The position numbers were made by a program, and so were the translations under genes. Below are positions 1-8,500 of a stretch of 64,000 bases of DNA, piece by piece; within the stretch, counting starts at the first letter, position 1; each line of letters begins with the position of its first letter. The stretch comes from Azonexaceae bacterium s22 (GTDB lineage Bacteria > Pseudomonadota > Gammaproteobacteria > Burkholderiales > Rhodocyclaceae), in assembly GCA_016617495.1 (NCBI GenBank), contig WYCU01000001.1:186001-250000 (forward strand). Direction: 5' to 3'. The notes beneath the pieces are model-generated. The model was not told the origin of the DNA, did no database searches, and worked only from the letters and a program-made list of their open reading frames with translations.

Positions 1-1
1 T

Positions 2-1126
2 GAACCGCTACCCGATCTGGAATTTACGCCTTCGGGAACCAAAGGACCGGCAGCCCCCGTCAAACCAACCAGCACCGCCGATCTCCAGAACCAGATCCGG
101 GAATTCGAGGAAGAGTTCACGCAGTCCGCCGTGCTGGACATCGACGTCGATCATGGCGCGGATTCGCTGCAGTCCGATGTTGAACAGGTTGCCGTGCTCT
201 ATGCCAACGGGCAGGATACGGTGGTTCGCCCGTTGCTCGAATCGCTGGTTTACGCCTATCCCGGCGTCGAAGGCATCCGTCTCTGGCACATGCTGTTCGA
301 TTTGTTGCAGCTTTCGGGTGACCGTGCGGCCTTTGACAAGCTGAGCAGCGAATTCGTCCAGGCCTGTGAAACCTCGCCGCCAACCTGGCGACAATCCCAG
401 CCCACGCTGCCCGCCAACGCCCAGCCCGGCGTTGCCGGATGCTCGCTTCAAGGGGTCCTGACGTCGGAAAACATGAGCGTCCTCCAGCCGCTGGAAAACG
501 CCATCCGTTCGAAAAAACCACTCCAGGTCGATTGCGGCGGTTTGATCGGCTGTGATGATGAAATCGCCGGCAAGCTGGCCGAACTCCTGATGAGTGCGCG
601 CAAACACGGTGTTCCCGTGGTTGTCGAACAAATCGACCACCTGATTCCAAAATTACGTAACCAGCTTCCCGCAGGGGAAGCAAAGCATGTTCGCTCATGG
701 ATGTTGCTGCTGGAATTGCTGCAGCGCTGCGGCACCCAGGAAACGTTTGAAGAAGCGGCCATCGATTTTGCCGTGACTTTCGAGCGTTCCCCCCCTTCCT
801 GGGAAAGCACGCCCGCCCCCCGCTTGCCTGCAGCGCCGAAGTCTGCAGCGCCCGTGGATACGGCGCACTACCTGAGCGGCGAAATCAAGAATTGCCGCTT
901 TGAGGACATGACCGCCATCCTGGCCCAACGAGACCAGATCGTCATCGATTTTTCCGCGGTACGTCGTATCGATTTCTTCTCAGCCGGGCAACTGGTCAAC
1001 TGCCTCTCCAAGCTCAAGGATGGCGGGCGCGACATCACGCTGCGCAACCCGAACTTCCTCGTTGCCGAGTTGATGATTGTCGTCGGGCTCAATCGATTAG
1101 CCCGCATCATCGTTCCCAAGTCTTAA
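2..1126 (+). CDS. STAS-domain protein, 5' end outside window
   Basis: The reading frame is open from base 2, so the true start lies before the window and at least 374 residues are present. The last ~90 residues look like a STAS domain (hydrophobic beta strands around [13 protein letters not shown] and [19 protein letters not shown]), as in anti-sigma antagonists and lipid-asymmetry MlaB proteins. A second, weaker STAS-like segment lies in the middle, around [20 protein letters not shown]. No catalytic motif is visible. It ends 10 bp before hslV, so it may be transcribed with hslVU. The family assignment is fair; the cellular role is unknown. Confidence 0.75.
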   Translation, partial: EPLPDLEFTPSGTKGPAAPVKPTSTADLQNQIREFEEEFTQSAVLDIDVDHGADSLQSDVEQVAVLYANGQDTVVRPLLESLVYAYPGVEGIRLWHMLFDLLQLSGDRAAFDKLSSEFVQACETSPPTWRQSQPTLPANAQPGVAGCSLQGVLTSENMSVLQPLENAIRSKKPLQVDCGGLIGCDDEIAGKLAELLMSARKHGVPVVVEQIDHLIPKLRNQLPAGEAKHVRSWMLLLELLQRCGTQETFEEAAIDFAVTFERSPPSWESTPAPRLPAAPKSAAPVDTAHYLSGEIKNCRFEDMTAILAQRDQIVIDFSAVRRIDFFSAGQLVNCLSKLKDGGRDITLRNPNFLVAELMIVVGLNRLARIIVPKS

Positions 1127-1136
1127 GGATTCCCAT

Positions 1137-1673
1137 ATGGAGCAATATCACGGCACGACAATTCTGTCGGTGCGCCGGGGCAATCGCGTCGCCATGGGTG
1201 GCGACGGTCAGGTGACTCTGGGCCATATTGTGGTCAAAGCGACGGCCAAGAAGGTACGCCGCCTGTATCAAGGCCGCATTTTGGCGGGTTTTGCCGGTGG
1301 CACGGCGGATGCGTTCACGCTTTTTGAGCGTTTCGAGGCCAAACTGGAAAAACACCAGGGCCATCTTGTGCGTTCTGCCGTCGAACTGGCCAAGGACTGG
1401 CGCTCGGATCGCGCCCTGCGCCGTCTCGAAGCCATGCTCTCCGTCGCCGACCGCGAAGCGTCACTCATCATCACCGGCAACGGCGATGTGCTGGAGCCGG
1501 AACAGGGTATCGTCGCCATCGGTTCGGGCGGCGCCTATGCCCAGAGTGCGGCGCGCGCCTTGCTCGAAAATACCGAACTCGATCCGCTCGATATCGTGCG
1601 CAAGTCGCTGGAGATCGCGGGCGACCTGTGCATTTACACCAATCGCAACTTTACGCTGGAGACGCTGGAATGA
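1137..1673 (+). CDS. hslV: ATP-dependent protease peptidase subunit HslV
   Basis: Threonine peptidase of the HslVU (ClpYQ) two-ring protease, which degrades unfolded cytosolic proteins. At 178 residues it has normal family length. It begins [14 protein letters not shown], so a short propeptide is expected to be removed to expose Thr7 as the nucleophile, as in other betaproteobacterial Hsl[11 protein letters not shown] and the Gly-rich [12 protein letters not shown] segments are family hallmarks. The stop overlaps the hslU start (ATGA), which implies coupled translation. Confidence 0.97.
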   Translation: MEQYHGTTILSVRRGNRVAMGGDGQVTLGHIVVKATAKKVRRLYQGRILAGFAGGTADAFTLFERFEAKLEKHQGHLVRSAVELAKDWRSDRALRRLEAMLSVADREASLIITGNGDVLEPEQGIVAIGSGGAYAQSAARALLENTELDPLDIVRKSLEIAGDLCIYTNRNFTLETLE

Positions 1674-3010
1674 CGACGATGACGCCGCGCGAAATCGTTT
1701 CCGAACTCGACAAGCATATCGTCGGGCAAAACGCTGCCAAGAAAGCCGTGGCAATCGCCCTGCGCAACCGCTGGCGGCGGGCCCAGGTGGCCGACCCCTT
1801 GCGCCAGGAAATCACGCCCAAGAACATTCTGATGATCGGCCCCACCGGCGTCGGCAAGACCGAAATCGCCCGGCGCCTGGCGCGGCTGGCCAACGCGCCC
1901 TTCATCAAGGTCGAAGCCACCAAATTCACCGAAGTCGGCTATGTTGGCCGCGATGTCGAAACCATCATCCGCGACCTCGTCGAAATGGCGATCAAGAGCC
2001 ACCGCGAGCAGGCCATGAAAGCCATGCGCGCCCGCGCCGAGGATGCGGCAGAAGAACGCATTCTCGACGTGCTCCTGCCGCCGGCACGCAGCCCGGGCTT
2101 TTTTGCCGAAAATACGGAGTCGACCGCGACAGATAACACCACGCGCCAGAAATTCCGCAAGAAGCTGCGCGAAGGCGAACTCGACGACAAGGAAATCGAC
2201 ATCGAGGTCGCCATGCCGTCGATGCAAGCCGAAATCTTTGCGCCGCCGGGCATGGAAGAGCTGACCCAGCAGATTCAGGGCATGTTCCAGAACATGGGCG
2301 GCGGCAAGAAGAAGTCGCGCAAGATGAAGATCAGCGAAGCCCTCAAGCTGCTGACCGACGAGGAAGCCGCCAAACTGGTCAACGACGAAGAGGTCAAGCT
2401 GGCCGCGGTCAAGGCCGTCGAACAGAACGGCATCGTTTTCCTCGACGAAATCGACAAGGTGACCAGCCGTTCCGACGTGCAGGGCGCCGACGTCTCGCGC
2501 CAGGGCGTGCAGCGCGACCTGTTGCCGCTGGTCGAGGGCACCACGGTGTCGACCAAGTACGGCATGATCCGCACCGATCACATCCTCTTCATCGCCTCCG
2601 GCGCCTTCCACCTTTCCAAGCCTTCCGACCTCATTCCCGAACTGCAGGGCCGTTTCCCCATCCGCGTGGAACTCGATTCGCTGTCGGTTTCGGATTTTGA
2701 ATGCATCCTGACCCAGACCGATGCCTGCCTGACCAAGCAGTACCAAGCCTTGCTGGCGACCGAAGGCGTCGATGTCAGCTTCGTTGACGATGGCATTCGG
2801 CGCATGGCGGAAATCGCCTATCAAGTGAACGAAAAGACCGAAAACATCGGCGCCCGCCGCCTGCATACGGTCATGGAAAAGCTGCTGGAAGAGGTTTCCT
2901 TCGACGCCGGCAAGGTCGGCCTCGACCAGTTGCGCGTCGACGCCGCCTACGTCAATGAAAAGCTGGGCGAAGTCGCCGCGGACGAAGATCTCTCCCGCTA
3001 CGTGCTCTGA
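1670..3010 (+). CDS. hslU: HslU, AAA+ unfoldase of the HslVU protease
   Basis: AAA+ ATPase that unfolds substrates and feeds them to HslV. It has 446 residues, close to E. coli HslU. Visible parts are Walker A GPTGVGKT (57-64), the pore loop GYVG (about 89-92), Walker B IVFLDEID (about 254-261) and the C-terminal LSRYVL that docks into HslV. The start [13 protein letters not shown] overlaps the hslV stop. The intermediate (I) domain contains a copy of the dispersed GTCGACCGCGACA repeat at 2119-2131, read as ESTATD in a part of the protein that varies between species. Confidence 0.97.
   Translation: MTTMTPREIVSELDKHIVGQNAAKKAVAIALRNRWRRAQVADPLRQEITPKNILMIGPTGVGKTEIARRLARLANAPFIKVEATKFTEVGYVGRDVETIIRDLVEMAIKSHREQAMKAMRARAEDAAEERILDVLLPPARSPGFFAENTESTATDNTTRQKFRKKLREGELDDKEIDIEVAMPSMQAEIFAPPGMEELTQQIQGMFQNMGGGKKKSRKMKISEALKLLTDEEAAKLVNDEEVKLAAVKAVEQNGIVFLDEIDKVTSRSDVQGADVSRQGVQRDLLPLVEGTTVSTKYGMIRTDHILFIASGAFHLSKPSDLIPELQGRFPIRVELDSLSVSDFECILTQTDACLTKQYQALLATEGVDVSFVDDGIRRMAEIAYQVNEKTENIGARRLHTVMEKLLEEVSFDAGKVGLDQLRVDAAYVNEKLGEVAADEDLSRYVL
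2119..2131 (+). repeat. dispersed GTYGACCGCGACAAT repeat, copy in hslU
   Basis: GTCGACCGCGACA is exact to the core. A T6 run lies at 2099-2104, separated from the core by a longer spacer than in other copies. It lies in the HslU I-domain coding region. Confidence 0.8.
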
Positions 3011-3101
3011 CCCGCTACCGCCGGCGCCAAGGGGAAACCCCGATGGCGCCGGGCGGAGGTCCCGTCGACAATCGGCACTCTGCCCCACCTGAGAGTCCTG
3101 C

Positions 3102-3992
3102 GTGGACGAAAACAGCCTCACCTTCCGCCTGCTGGCGATCCTCTTTCCCATTTTCGGCATCGTTGCCGCCGGCTACTTTTACGGCCGCAAGCACAAGCCT
3201 GAAATGGCGGTCGCCAACCGCCTGAACATGGACGTTTTCGTCCCGGCGCTGGTGTTTTCGGCGATGGCCGGCAAGGCCTTCGATCTGGCCGCCTATGCGC
3301 CGCTGGCCTTGGGCGGCTTCATCGTCCTCGCCGGTTGCGGCCTGCTGGCCTGGCCGACCGCCCGTCTGCTCGGCGTGCAACCCAAGACCCTGGTGCCGCC
3401 CATGTTGTTCAACAACTCCGGCAACATCGGCCTGCCGCTCGCGGTGCTGGCCTGGGGAGAAGCGGCGTTGCCCGCGGCGGTGATCCTGTTCATGGTCGAA
3501 AACACGCTGCACTTTTCCTTTGGCGCCCGCCTGCTCGATCCGTCTACGCGGCTCCTCACGTTGTGGCGCATTCCGGTCGTCGCCGCGGCGATTGCCGGGT
3601 TGGCCGTGGCGCTGCTGAACATCTCGGTGTGGCCCCCGGCGCTGATCGCCATCAAGATGCTCGGCGACGTTTCCGTGCCCTTGCTACTGTTTTCCCTCGG
3701 CGTGCGCATGACCGAAGTGCGTTTCAATGAGTGGAAGCTGGCCGTCGGCGCCGCGCTCCTGCGCCCCCTCGTCGGCATGGCGCTGGCTTACGGCACCATT
3801 GCCCTGCTCGGTTTGCAGGGGCGCGATGCGGCCATGCTCATCGTCTTTGGCGCGCTGCCGCCGGCCGTGCTCAACTTCCTGTTTGCCGAGCGCTACAAGC
3901 AGGAGCCGCAGCGCGTGGCTTCCATCGTGCTGATCGGCAATCTGGCCGCGCTCATCTTCCTGCCGCTGGCCTTGGGAATGGTCCTGCGCTGA
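3102..3992 (+). CDS. AEC-family (auxin efflux carrier-like) permease
   Basis: Integral membrane protein of 296 residues, made almost wholly of hydrophobic segments (8-10 predicted helices). It carries the AEC signatures FNNSGNIGLPLAVLAWG in the first half and a repeat-related LLLFSLGVRMTE in the second. The family exports or takes up small carboxylates or malonate-like anions across the inner membrane; the substrate cannot be told from sequence. The start is GTG at 3102, preceded by GAGAG. It is separate from hslU (91 bp) and convergent with the next genes. Confidence 0.88.
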   Translation: MDENSLTFRLLAILFPIFGIVAAGYFYGRKHKPEMAVANRLNMDVFVPALVFSAMAGKAFDLAAYAPLALGGFIVLAGCGLLAWPTARLLGVQPKTLVPPMLFNNSGNIGLPLAVLAWGEAALPAAVILFMVENTLHFSFGARLLDPSTRLLTLWRIPVVAAAIAGLAVALLNISVWPPALIAIKMLGDVSVPLLLFSLGVRMTEVRFNEWKLAVGAALLRPLVGMALAYGTIALLGLQGRDAAMLIVFGALPPAVLNFLFAERYKQEPQRVASIVLIGNLAALIFLPLALGMVLR

Positions 3993-4020
3993 TTGTCGCG
4001 GTCGACCCCGAAAAAGGGGC
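3992..4020 (-). repeat. dispersed repeat, intergenic copy after AEC permease
   Basis: On the minus strand this reads a C4-T5-C-G4 mini-hairpin followed directly by GTCGACCGCGACAAT (core at 3992-4006). It overlaps the last bases of the permease gene and lies between two convergent genes, where the CCCC/GGGG hairpin could help termination. Confidence 0.85.
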
Positions 4021-4025
4021 AAATT

Positions 4026-4502
4026 TCAGGGGGCTGGCCGGGCCTTGAGCATCTGCTCCGAACGGGCGATGCCTTCTTCCAGATAGCTGGCGTAAAAGTC
4101 CGGTAAACGCGCCCCGACAATCGGGTCAGCCAGTCGGCGCCCCTGCGGCCCGTAGAAGGCCACGACCGGCACCAGCTTGACCCGCTCGGACGCGGTAAAA
4201 CGGGCATGCGTCGTGGCTTCGCCCCGGAAATCGACCAACGCGCGCTCGCTGTCCTGATCGACCTGGCGGATCACCACGCGTTTCGCATGGCGCGGATCGG
4301 CGGACAGCGGTTTGAGATAGTCCCGCTTCACCGTCTCGCAGAATTTGCAGTCCTTGCGGCTGAAGATGACGATCAGCGGCGCGCCGGCCTGCGCCGCGGT
4401 GTCCGCTTCGCTGCGCAAATCCTGGGCGAGCGGCAGATCGGTCGCCGCCTGCGCGCCGAGCGCAAGCGTCAGTCCCAGGACGGCAAAGCACCGGCGCATC
4501 AT
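4026..4502 (-). CDS. Periplasmic thioredoxin-like protein (SoxW-like)
   Basis: Protein of 158 residues with an N-terminal signal sequence ending near AQAA (about residue 20) and a thioredoxin-fold core with redox pair C52-K-F-C55 (FSRKDCKFCETV) and a cis-Pro-type LVPVVAFYGPQG. It probably acts as a periplasmic thiol reductase. Position beside cytochrome and sulfur-oxidation genes suggests a SoxW-like role of keeping SoxY or related thiols reduced; that is inference. The start ATG at 4502 overlaps the stop of the upstream cytochrome gene. Confidence 0.8.
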   Translation of the reverse strand: MMRRCFAVLGLTLALGAQAATDLPLAQDLRSEADTAAQAGAPLIVIFSRKDCKFCETVKRDYLKPLSADPRHAKRVVIRQVDQDSERALVDFRGEATTHARFTASERVKLVPVVAFYGPQGRRLADPIVGARLPDFYASYLEEGIARSEQMLKARPAP

Positions 4503-4816
4503 TTGTCGAAATGGTAGTACTGCTGGTTTAACCAAGCCGCGACCGCACCCTCCTCTTCCGGGAACCAGCCGGAATTGACCATGGCGTTGCACGACGCCAC
4601 GCGCTGAAGCACCTCCAGTTGATTGGAAAGCATGCGCCCGTCGCGGGTGTACATTTTGCTGCCATCACCGCCGTACATGCGGGTATGGCAGCTGACACAG
4701 GCCTTTTCGTGCAACGGCTTGGCGGTCGAGAGATCGACCTTGCCCCAAGGGGGCTCGGCTTGGGCAAGCAAGGGCAGCGTCAGCCCGGCCAGCAGGGTCA
4801 GGGATTTATTCGGCAT
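4499..4816 (-). CDS. Small monoheme cytochrome c
   Basis: Exported c-type cytochrome of 105 residues. The signal peptide is MPNKSLTLLAGLTLPLLAQA and the heme motif is CVSCH at 40-44; several Met residues downstream could be the sixth ligand. Translationally coupled (ATGA) to the thioredoxin-like gene and 27 bp downstream of the SoxH-like hydrolase gene, so the three appear to be one operon. Likely an electron carrier for periplasmic sulfur metabolism; the specific partner is unknown. Confidence 0.85.
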   Translation of the reverse strand: MPNKSLTLLAGLTLPLLAQAEPPWGKVDLSTAKPLHEKACVSCHTRMYGGDGSKMYTRDGRMLSNQLEVLQRVASCNAMVNSGWFPEEEGAVAAWLNQQYYHFDK

Positions 4817-4843
4817 CGTGAGTCTCCAGCGTTTTTAAACGGT

Positions 4844-5854
4844 TCAGAACGCAGCCGCTTCGGCTTCCAGGTAGGCGAGGCTGACATATTTGCCGATATT
4901 GGCTTCGAAGCCCTTCGTGTCGCGGGCATTGCTCGCGACGCGTGGGTCCTTGAGCACCAGTGCCTTGGCTTCTTCAAGCGGCAAGCCGGCCTTCACGGCC
5001 TTTTCACACGTCTGGTAGATGACTTCAAACAAGGTCCGGTTCCATTTCAGGACATTCGGGCCGGGCTCGCCGTGGCCCGGCAGCCAAATGGCGCTACGGG
5101 CGTTCTTCTCCAGTTCGTCATAGGCTTTAAAGGTGCCCACAAACGAGCCATCGTCCATGTTGGCAATACGCCTATCCATGGCCACATCGCCGACACAGGT
5201 CAGCTTATCCTCGACGACTTCAATGCAGATATCGGACGGGGTGTGCGCCTTGCCGTAGTGATGAACGCGCAGCGTCACGTCGCCGAACTTCAGTTCGTTA
5301 CCGTGATCGAGCGGCCGGTTGGGCGGTACGACGCGGGTGCCCAGCGTGGCCTGATTGGTCCACTGCTCCATCAAGGTCCGCCACAGGTTGCCCTGCATCC
5401 CGCGGATCTCGGCCATGGTACCGGGATGGGCATAGATCGGCAGATCGGGATAGGCGGCGGCAAAAGCGTCGTTACCCAGCCAGTGATCGCCATGGTAGTG
5501 GGTGTTGATGACCGCGATGACCGGCTTGGTGAACTTCTTGCGAATCTGGCGGATGGCCATCTCACCGATTTGCACCGAGGCGCCGGAATCGACGACAACC
5601 AAACCTTTGGGCGTATCGACGAAGGTCAGGTTGCACATCATCCCCTGATTTTCCGGGGTCGGAAAACCGTCGGGCGAGAAAATGATCCACACGTGTTTCG
5701 AGATCTGCCGCAGCGGATGATCCTTCACCGCCGGCCCGCGAACGAAATCCTCAACCTCGCGGGCAAAGGCGTTCATCGCCTGCCAAGGCGCAAACTCGGC
5801 AGCGCCGAGGGCTGCAGCAGCGGCTGCGGAACGGAGAAAATCACGGCGCTTCAT
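4844..5854 (-). CDS. Tat-exported MBL-fold metallohydrolase, SoxH-like
   Basis: Protein of 336 residues starting MKRRDFLRSAAAAAALGAA, a Tat signal. The metallo-beta-lactamase motif HYHGDH is at 119-124, and later metal ligands are likely in HHYGKAHTPSD, CVGDVAMD and LPGHGEPG. This pattern (exported, MBL fold, near sox and cytochrome genes) matches SoxH, whose substrate is not firmly known. First gene of a three-gene minus-strand operon with the cytochrome and thioredoxin-like genes. Confidence 0.82.
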   Translation of the reverse strand: MKRRDFLRSAAAAAALGAAEFAPWQAMNAFAREVEDFVRGPAVKDHPLRQISKHVWIIFSPDGFPTPENQGMMCNLTFVDTPKGLVVVDSGASVQIGEMAIRQIRKKFTKPVIAVINTHYHGDHWLGNDAFAAAYPDLPIYAHPGTMAEIRGMQGNLWRTLMEQWTNQATLGTRVVPPNRPLDHGNELKFGDVTLRVHHYGKAHTPSDICIEVVEDKLTCVGDVAMDRRIANMDDGSFVGTFKAYDELEKNARSAIWLPGHGEPGPNVLKWNRTLFEVIYQTCEKAVKAGLPLEEAKALVLKDPRVASNARDTKGFEANIGKYVSLAYLEAEAAAF

Positions 5855-6021
5855 CAGTATCTCCTGAAACAGTGAAGTTGAAATATTGGCGCCTGATGGG
5901 CCGGACGTCCACTCCTTTGCATCCCCCATGGCCCGGAGAAGGCAAAATGGCCGATTGAAACCGGCGCCCAAGCGAATTAACATTTAATAATTTACGCATA
6001 TACACCATTCCGGAGGGGAAA

Positions 6022-6621
6022 ATGGGATTCAAAAAGATGGCCTCAGTGGGCATTGCCGCACTGGCACTGATGGGCGGCGCAGCGCACGCCGACAGCAAAG
6101 CCGACGATATCGTTTCCGGGCGCTGCTTCCTGTGCCATGGCATGGACGGCGAAGCCGCAAGCGCAGTCTTCCCACGCCTGGCGGGCCAGCATTCGGAATA
6201 CATCGCCAAACAGCTCGCCGATTTCAAGTCCGGCAAGCGCAAGAGCGACACCATGAAGCCTCAGGCGGAAGAATTGACCCCGGCCGAAATGAAGGCGCTT
6301 GGCGTCTATTTCGAGGGCAAGAAGGTGGGTCCGCGCCAAGCCAAGGACATCGAACTCGCTGCTGTCGGCAAATACATCTTCCAGAAGGGCAACCAGTTCA
6401 GCGGCTTGCCGAGCTGCGCCAGCTGCCATGGGCCGCGCGGTCTGGGTACGCCGCAACTGCCGCGCCTCGCCGGCCAGCATCCGCGCTACATCGAGGACCA
6501 GCTCAAGCAGTTCAACAAGCGCGAGCGGACCAACGACAACGCGGTGATGCATACCGTTGCCTCCAAACTGACCGAACTGGAAACGCACGCCGTCGCCGAG
6601 TACATCGCCACGCTGGACTGA
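6022..6621 (+). CDS. Diheme cytochrome c4-family protein
   Basis: Exported protein of 199 residues with two cytochrome c domains: heme motifs CFLCH (35-39) and CASCH (132-136), each followed by the repeated PRLAGQHxxYI signature of the c4 family. The signal peptide ends near AHA (residue 23). It probably passes electrons from sulfur-compound oxidation to a terminal oxidase or reductase. GGAGGGG lies 6 bp before the ATG. Monocistronic and divergent from the SoxH-like operon; a strong hairpin follows at 6665-6688. Confidence 0.9.
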   Translation: MGFKKMASVGIAALALMGGAAHADSKADDIVSGRCFLCHGMDGEAASAVFPRLAGQHSEYIAKQLADFKSGKRKSDTMKPQAEELTPAEMKALGVYFEGKKVGPRQAKDIELAAVGKYIFQKGNQFSGLPSCASCHGPRGLGTPQLPRLAGQHPRYIEDQLKQFNKRERTNDNAVMHTVASKLTELETHAVAEYIATLD

Positions 6622-6664
6622 GCGTCGCCGGCCCGCGCATTCGGGCCACGCCACCCGGAAAAGG

Positions 6665-6688
6665 AAAAGGCCGCATTCGCGGCCTTTT
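6665..6688. terminator. Bidirectional intrinsic terminator
   Basis: AAAAGGCCGC-attc-GCGGCCTTTT is a perfect 10-bp stem with a 4-nt loop. It ends the c4 cytochrome on the plus strand and fccB on the minus strand, since the T tract is mirrored. Confidence 0.9.
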
Positions 6689-6713
6689 CTTCTGGTGCGG
6701 TGTCGATCCGGGA

Positions 6714-7991
6714 TCAGGCCAGCATGTCGGCCCAGATGTTCTTGGCCCAGCCCATGGCGATCTTGCCTTCCATCTCGTTACGCGCGGCAGACACGCCACC
6801 CGCGCCCTTGACCGGCTGCATGGTCTTAGTCGCCGTGTCGTACTGGTGCACCGAGGTCACGTGGATGGCCTGCTTGGTATCGACATAGCTGTAGCAGGTG
6901 TTCATGACCACCGGCGTCGGGCTCGGGGCTTCGCCCGACAGCATATTGAGGATGGCAGCGCTGGCCAGCTTGGCGTGCTGGTTGGCCATGTGTCCGGACT
7001 TGGGCATGGTCGGCGCCGGGAAGATGGCGTCTCCCAGGACATGCACGCCCGGCGTGCCGACCACTTCCATCGACAGCCAGTCGACGTCGACCCAGCGGTT
7101 GTTGATGAGCTTGAGGCCCGATTTGGCGGCGATGTTGCCGGCACGGTGCGGCGGAATGACGTTGAGCACATCGGCCTTGAATTTGTCGAACTCCAGGATG
7201 GCCGTGGTGTTGGCCACATCCACGTCCTTGACCTCGCTGTTCGGGCGATATTCGAGAATCCCCTTGTAGAGGTCGCTCCAGGCCTTGGTAAACAGGCCCT
7301 TCTTGGACATCACGTCTTCGTTGGCGTCGAGGATGACCACCTTGGATTTCGGCTTGTTCTTCTTGAAGTAATCGGCGACCAGGCAGGCGCGCTCGTACGG
7401 TCCCGGCGGGCAGCGATACGGTGCCTTGGGAATGGACAGCGCGTAAACACCGCCATCCTTCATCTCTTCGAGCTGCTTGCGCAGCGCGACGGTCTGCGGG
7501 CCGGCTTTCCAGGCATGCAGGATCTTGGCCTGCGCATCGGCATTGTCGAGCGCGGGAATTTCACCAAACATGAAATCGATGCCCGGGGAAAGCACGAGAC
7601 GGTCGTAGCTCATGCTGCCGCCCTTGGCGAGCGAAATGGTGCGTTTTGCGGCGTCGACCGCGACAACTTCATCCTGCACCACGCGCACGCCCCACTTGTT
7701 CTTGAGGCCTTCGTAGCTGACCGTGATGTCTTCCATGGTCTTGCTGCCACCGATGACCAGATTGGAAATCGGGCAGGAAATGAAGGTCGGGTTGCGTTCG
7801 ATCAGCGTCACCTGAACGCCGCCTTCGCTCCACATGCGAATGTACTTGGCGGCCGTTGCGCCGCCGTAGCCGCCACCGACCACGACCACATGGCCGCTGG
7901 CCTTGCCACCGCCGGCACAGCCGTAGAGGGAAGCCATCGTACCGGCCGCCGCGCCGACTTTCAGGAAATCACGTCGTTTCATCAGCATCAT
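6714..7991 (-). CDS. fccB: Flavocytochrome c sulfide dehydrogenase, flavoprotein subunit (FccB/SoxF)
   Basis: FAD-dependent periplasmic sulfide dehydrogenase of 425 residues. It begins with a Tat-like leader (MKRRDFLKVGAAAG); the dinucleotide-binding motif VVGGGYGG is near 37-44 and ERNPTF follows. Cysteines in YRCPPGPYER and MNTCYSY correspond to the FCSD redox disulfide pair. The start at 7991 was chosen because GGGGAG lies 6 bp upstream. Forms a heterodimer with the cytochrome subunit encoded just upstream. A dispersed-repeat copy lies antisense within the gene at 7653-7666. Confidence 0.93.
   Translation of the reverse strand: MMLMKRRDFLKVGAAAGTMASLYGCAGGGKASGHVVVVGGGYGGATAAKYIRMWSEGGVQVTLIERNPTFISCPISNLVIGGSKTMEDITVSYEGLKNKWGVRVVQDEVVAVDAAKRTISLAKGGSMSYDRLVLSPGIDFMFGEIPALDNADAQAKILHAWKAGPQTVALRKQLEEMKDGGVYALSIPKAPYRCPPGPYERACLVADYFKKNKPKSKVVILDANEDVMSKKGLFTKAWSDLYKGILEYRPNSEVKDVDVANTTAILEFDKFKADVLNVIPPHRAGNIAAKSGLKLINNRWVDVDWLSMEVVGTPGVHVLGDAIFPAPTMPKSGHMANQHAKLASAAILNMLSGEAPSPTPVVMNTCYSYVDTKQAIHVTSVHQYDTATKTMQPVKGAGGVSAARNEMEGKIAMGWAKNIWADMLA
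7653..7666 (+). repeat. dispersed repeat, copy inside fccB
   Basis: GTCGACCGCGACAA, preceded by GCGTTTTGCG. It lies antisense within fccB and is read there as VVAVDAAK. Confidence 0.8.
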
Positions 7992-8003
7992 GGTCGTCTC
8001 CCC

Positions 8004-8309
8004 TTATTTTTGTGCGGCGAAATAGCCGGCGATCAGATCGAGTTGCTCGTCGGTATAGCCCTTGGCGATCTGGTGCATGATCGAGGCGGGTTTGTCACCG
8101 CTCTTGAAATCGGCCAGTTTTTGCAGGGTCTTGTCCTTCGGCACGCCGGCCAGCGCGTCAATGCCGGCGCCCTTGACGGCATTGCCGTTGGTGCCGTGGC
8201 AGTTGGCGCACGTGGCAGCCAGGTTGCGGGCGAGATTGGGATCGGCTGCCAGGGCAGCGCCTTGGGCGCCCAAAAGGGCGAGCGCCGCAAGCAGAGAAAT
8301 ACGTTTCAT
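8004..8309 (-). CDS. fccA: Sulfide dehydrogenase cytochrome subunit (FccA/SoxE-like)
   Basis: Exported monoheme cytochrome c of 101 residues. The signal peptide ends at ALAA (about 22) and the heme motif CANCH is at 34-38; a Met in PASIMHQIAKGY is the probable axial ligand. It accepts electrons from the flavin of FccB. GGAGG precedes the ATG. Lies 12 bp upstream of fccB in one operon and divergent from the ArsR-type regulator gene. Confidence 0.9.
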   Translation of the reverse strand: MKRISLLAALALLGAQGAALAADPNLARNLAATCANCHGTNGNAVKGAGIDALAGVPKDKTLQKLADFKSGDKPASIMHQIAKGYTDEQLDLIAGYFAAQK

Positions 8310-8431
8310 CGGGTCACCTCCTCAATGTGAAATTACCAAATCCATATAGTCGGATTATCCAGCGTTCCGTGGAAGCTGCCTAATGCGAAGGCTATCGGCG
8401 TTTGGCCGAAATTGCATGCTGCATCGCACCA

Positions 8432-8470
8432 ATATAAGTAGTTGACTATATAAGTACGTGGTTATACATT
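8432..8470 (+). promoter_or_regulatory. Promoter and candidate ArsR operator for regulator gene
   Basis: TTGACT (8442-8447) and TACATT (8465-8470), 17 bp apart, form a candidate promoter. Its -35 overlaps the imperfect palindrome ATATAAGTAGTTGACTATAT (8432-8451), the right size and AT content for an ArsR-family operator. The inverted octamer ATATAGTC recurs at 8344-8351, on the fccA side of the same intergenic region, so one repressor could control both directions. Confidence 0.5.
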
Positions 8471-8475
8471 AATTA

Positions 8476-8489
8476 TTGACCCAGATCAA
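8476..8489. promoter_or_regulatory. FNR/DNR-type box upstream of ArsR-type regulator
   Basis: TTGACCCAGATCAA matches the FNR-family consensus TTGAT-N4-ATCAA at 9 of 10 positions. It lies 11 bp before the regulator ATG and over the predicted transcription start, a position that would repress rather than activate. Confidence 0.5.
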
Positions 8490-8500
8490 ACAAAGAAACG

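Noticed and set aside
3062-3075. CCCGTCGACAATCGG before the AEC permease as a repeat copy.
   Set aside because: Lacks the central CCGCGAC, so it is only a GTCGAC palindrome next to CAAT.
1634-3160. A 508-residue open frame antisense to hslU.
   Set aside because: Composition and position make it a shadow of hslU in GC-rich DNA; no ribosome site and no family likeness. The same applies to other long antisense frames over sox, RND, lysA, PBP2 and phaC.
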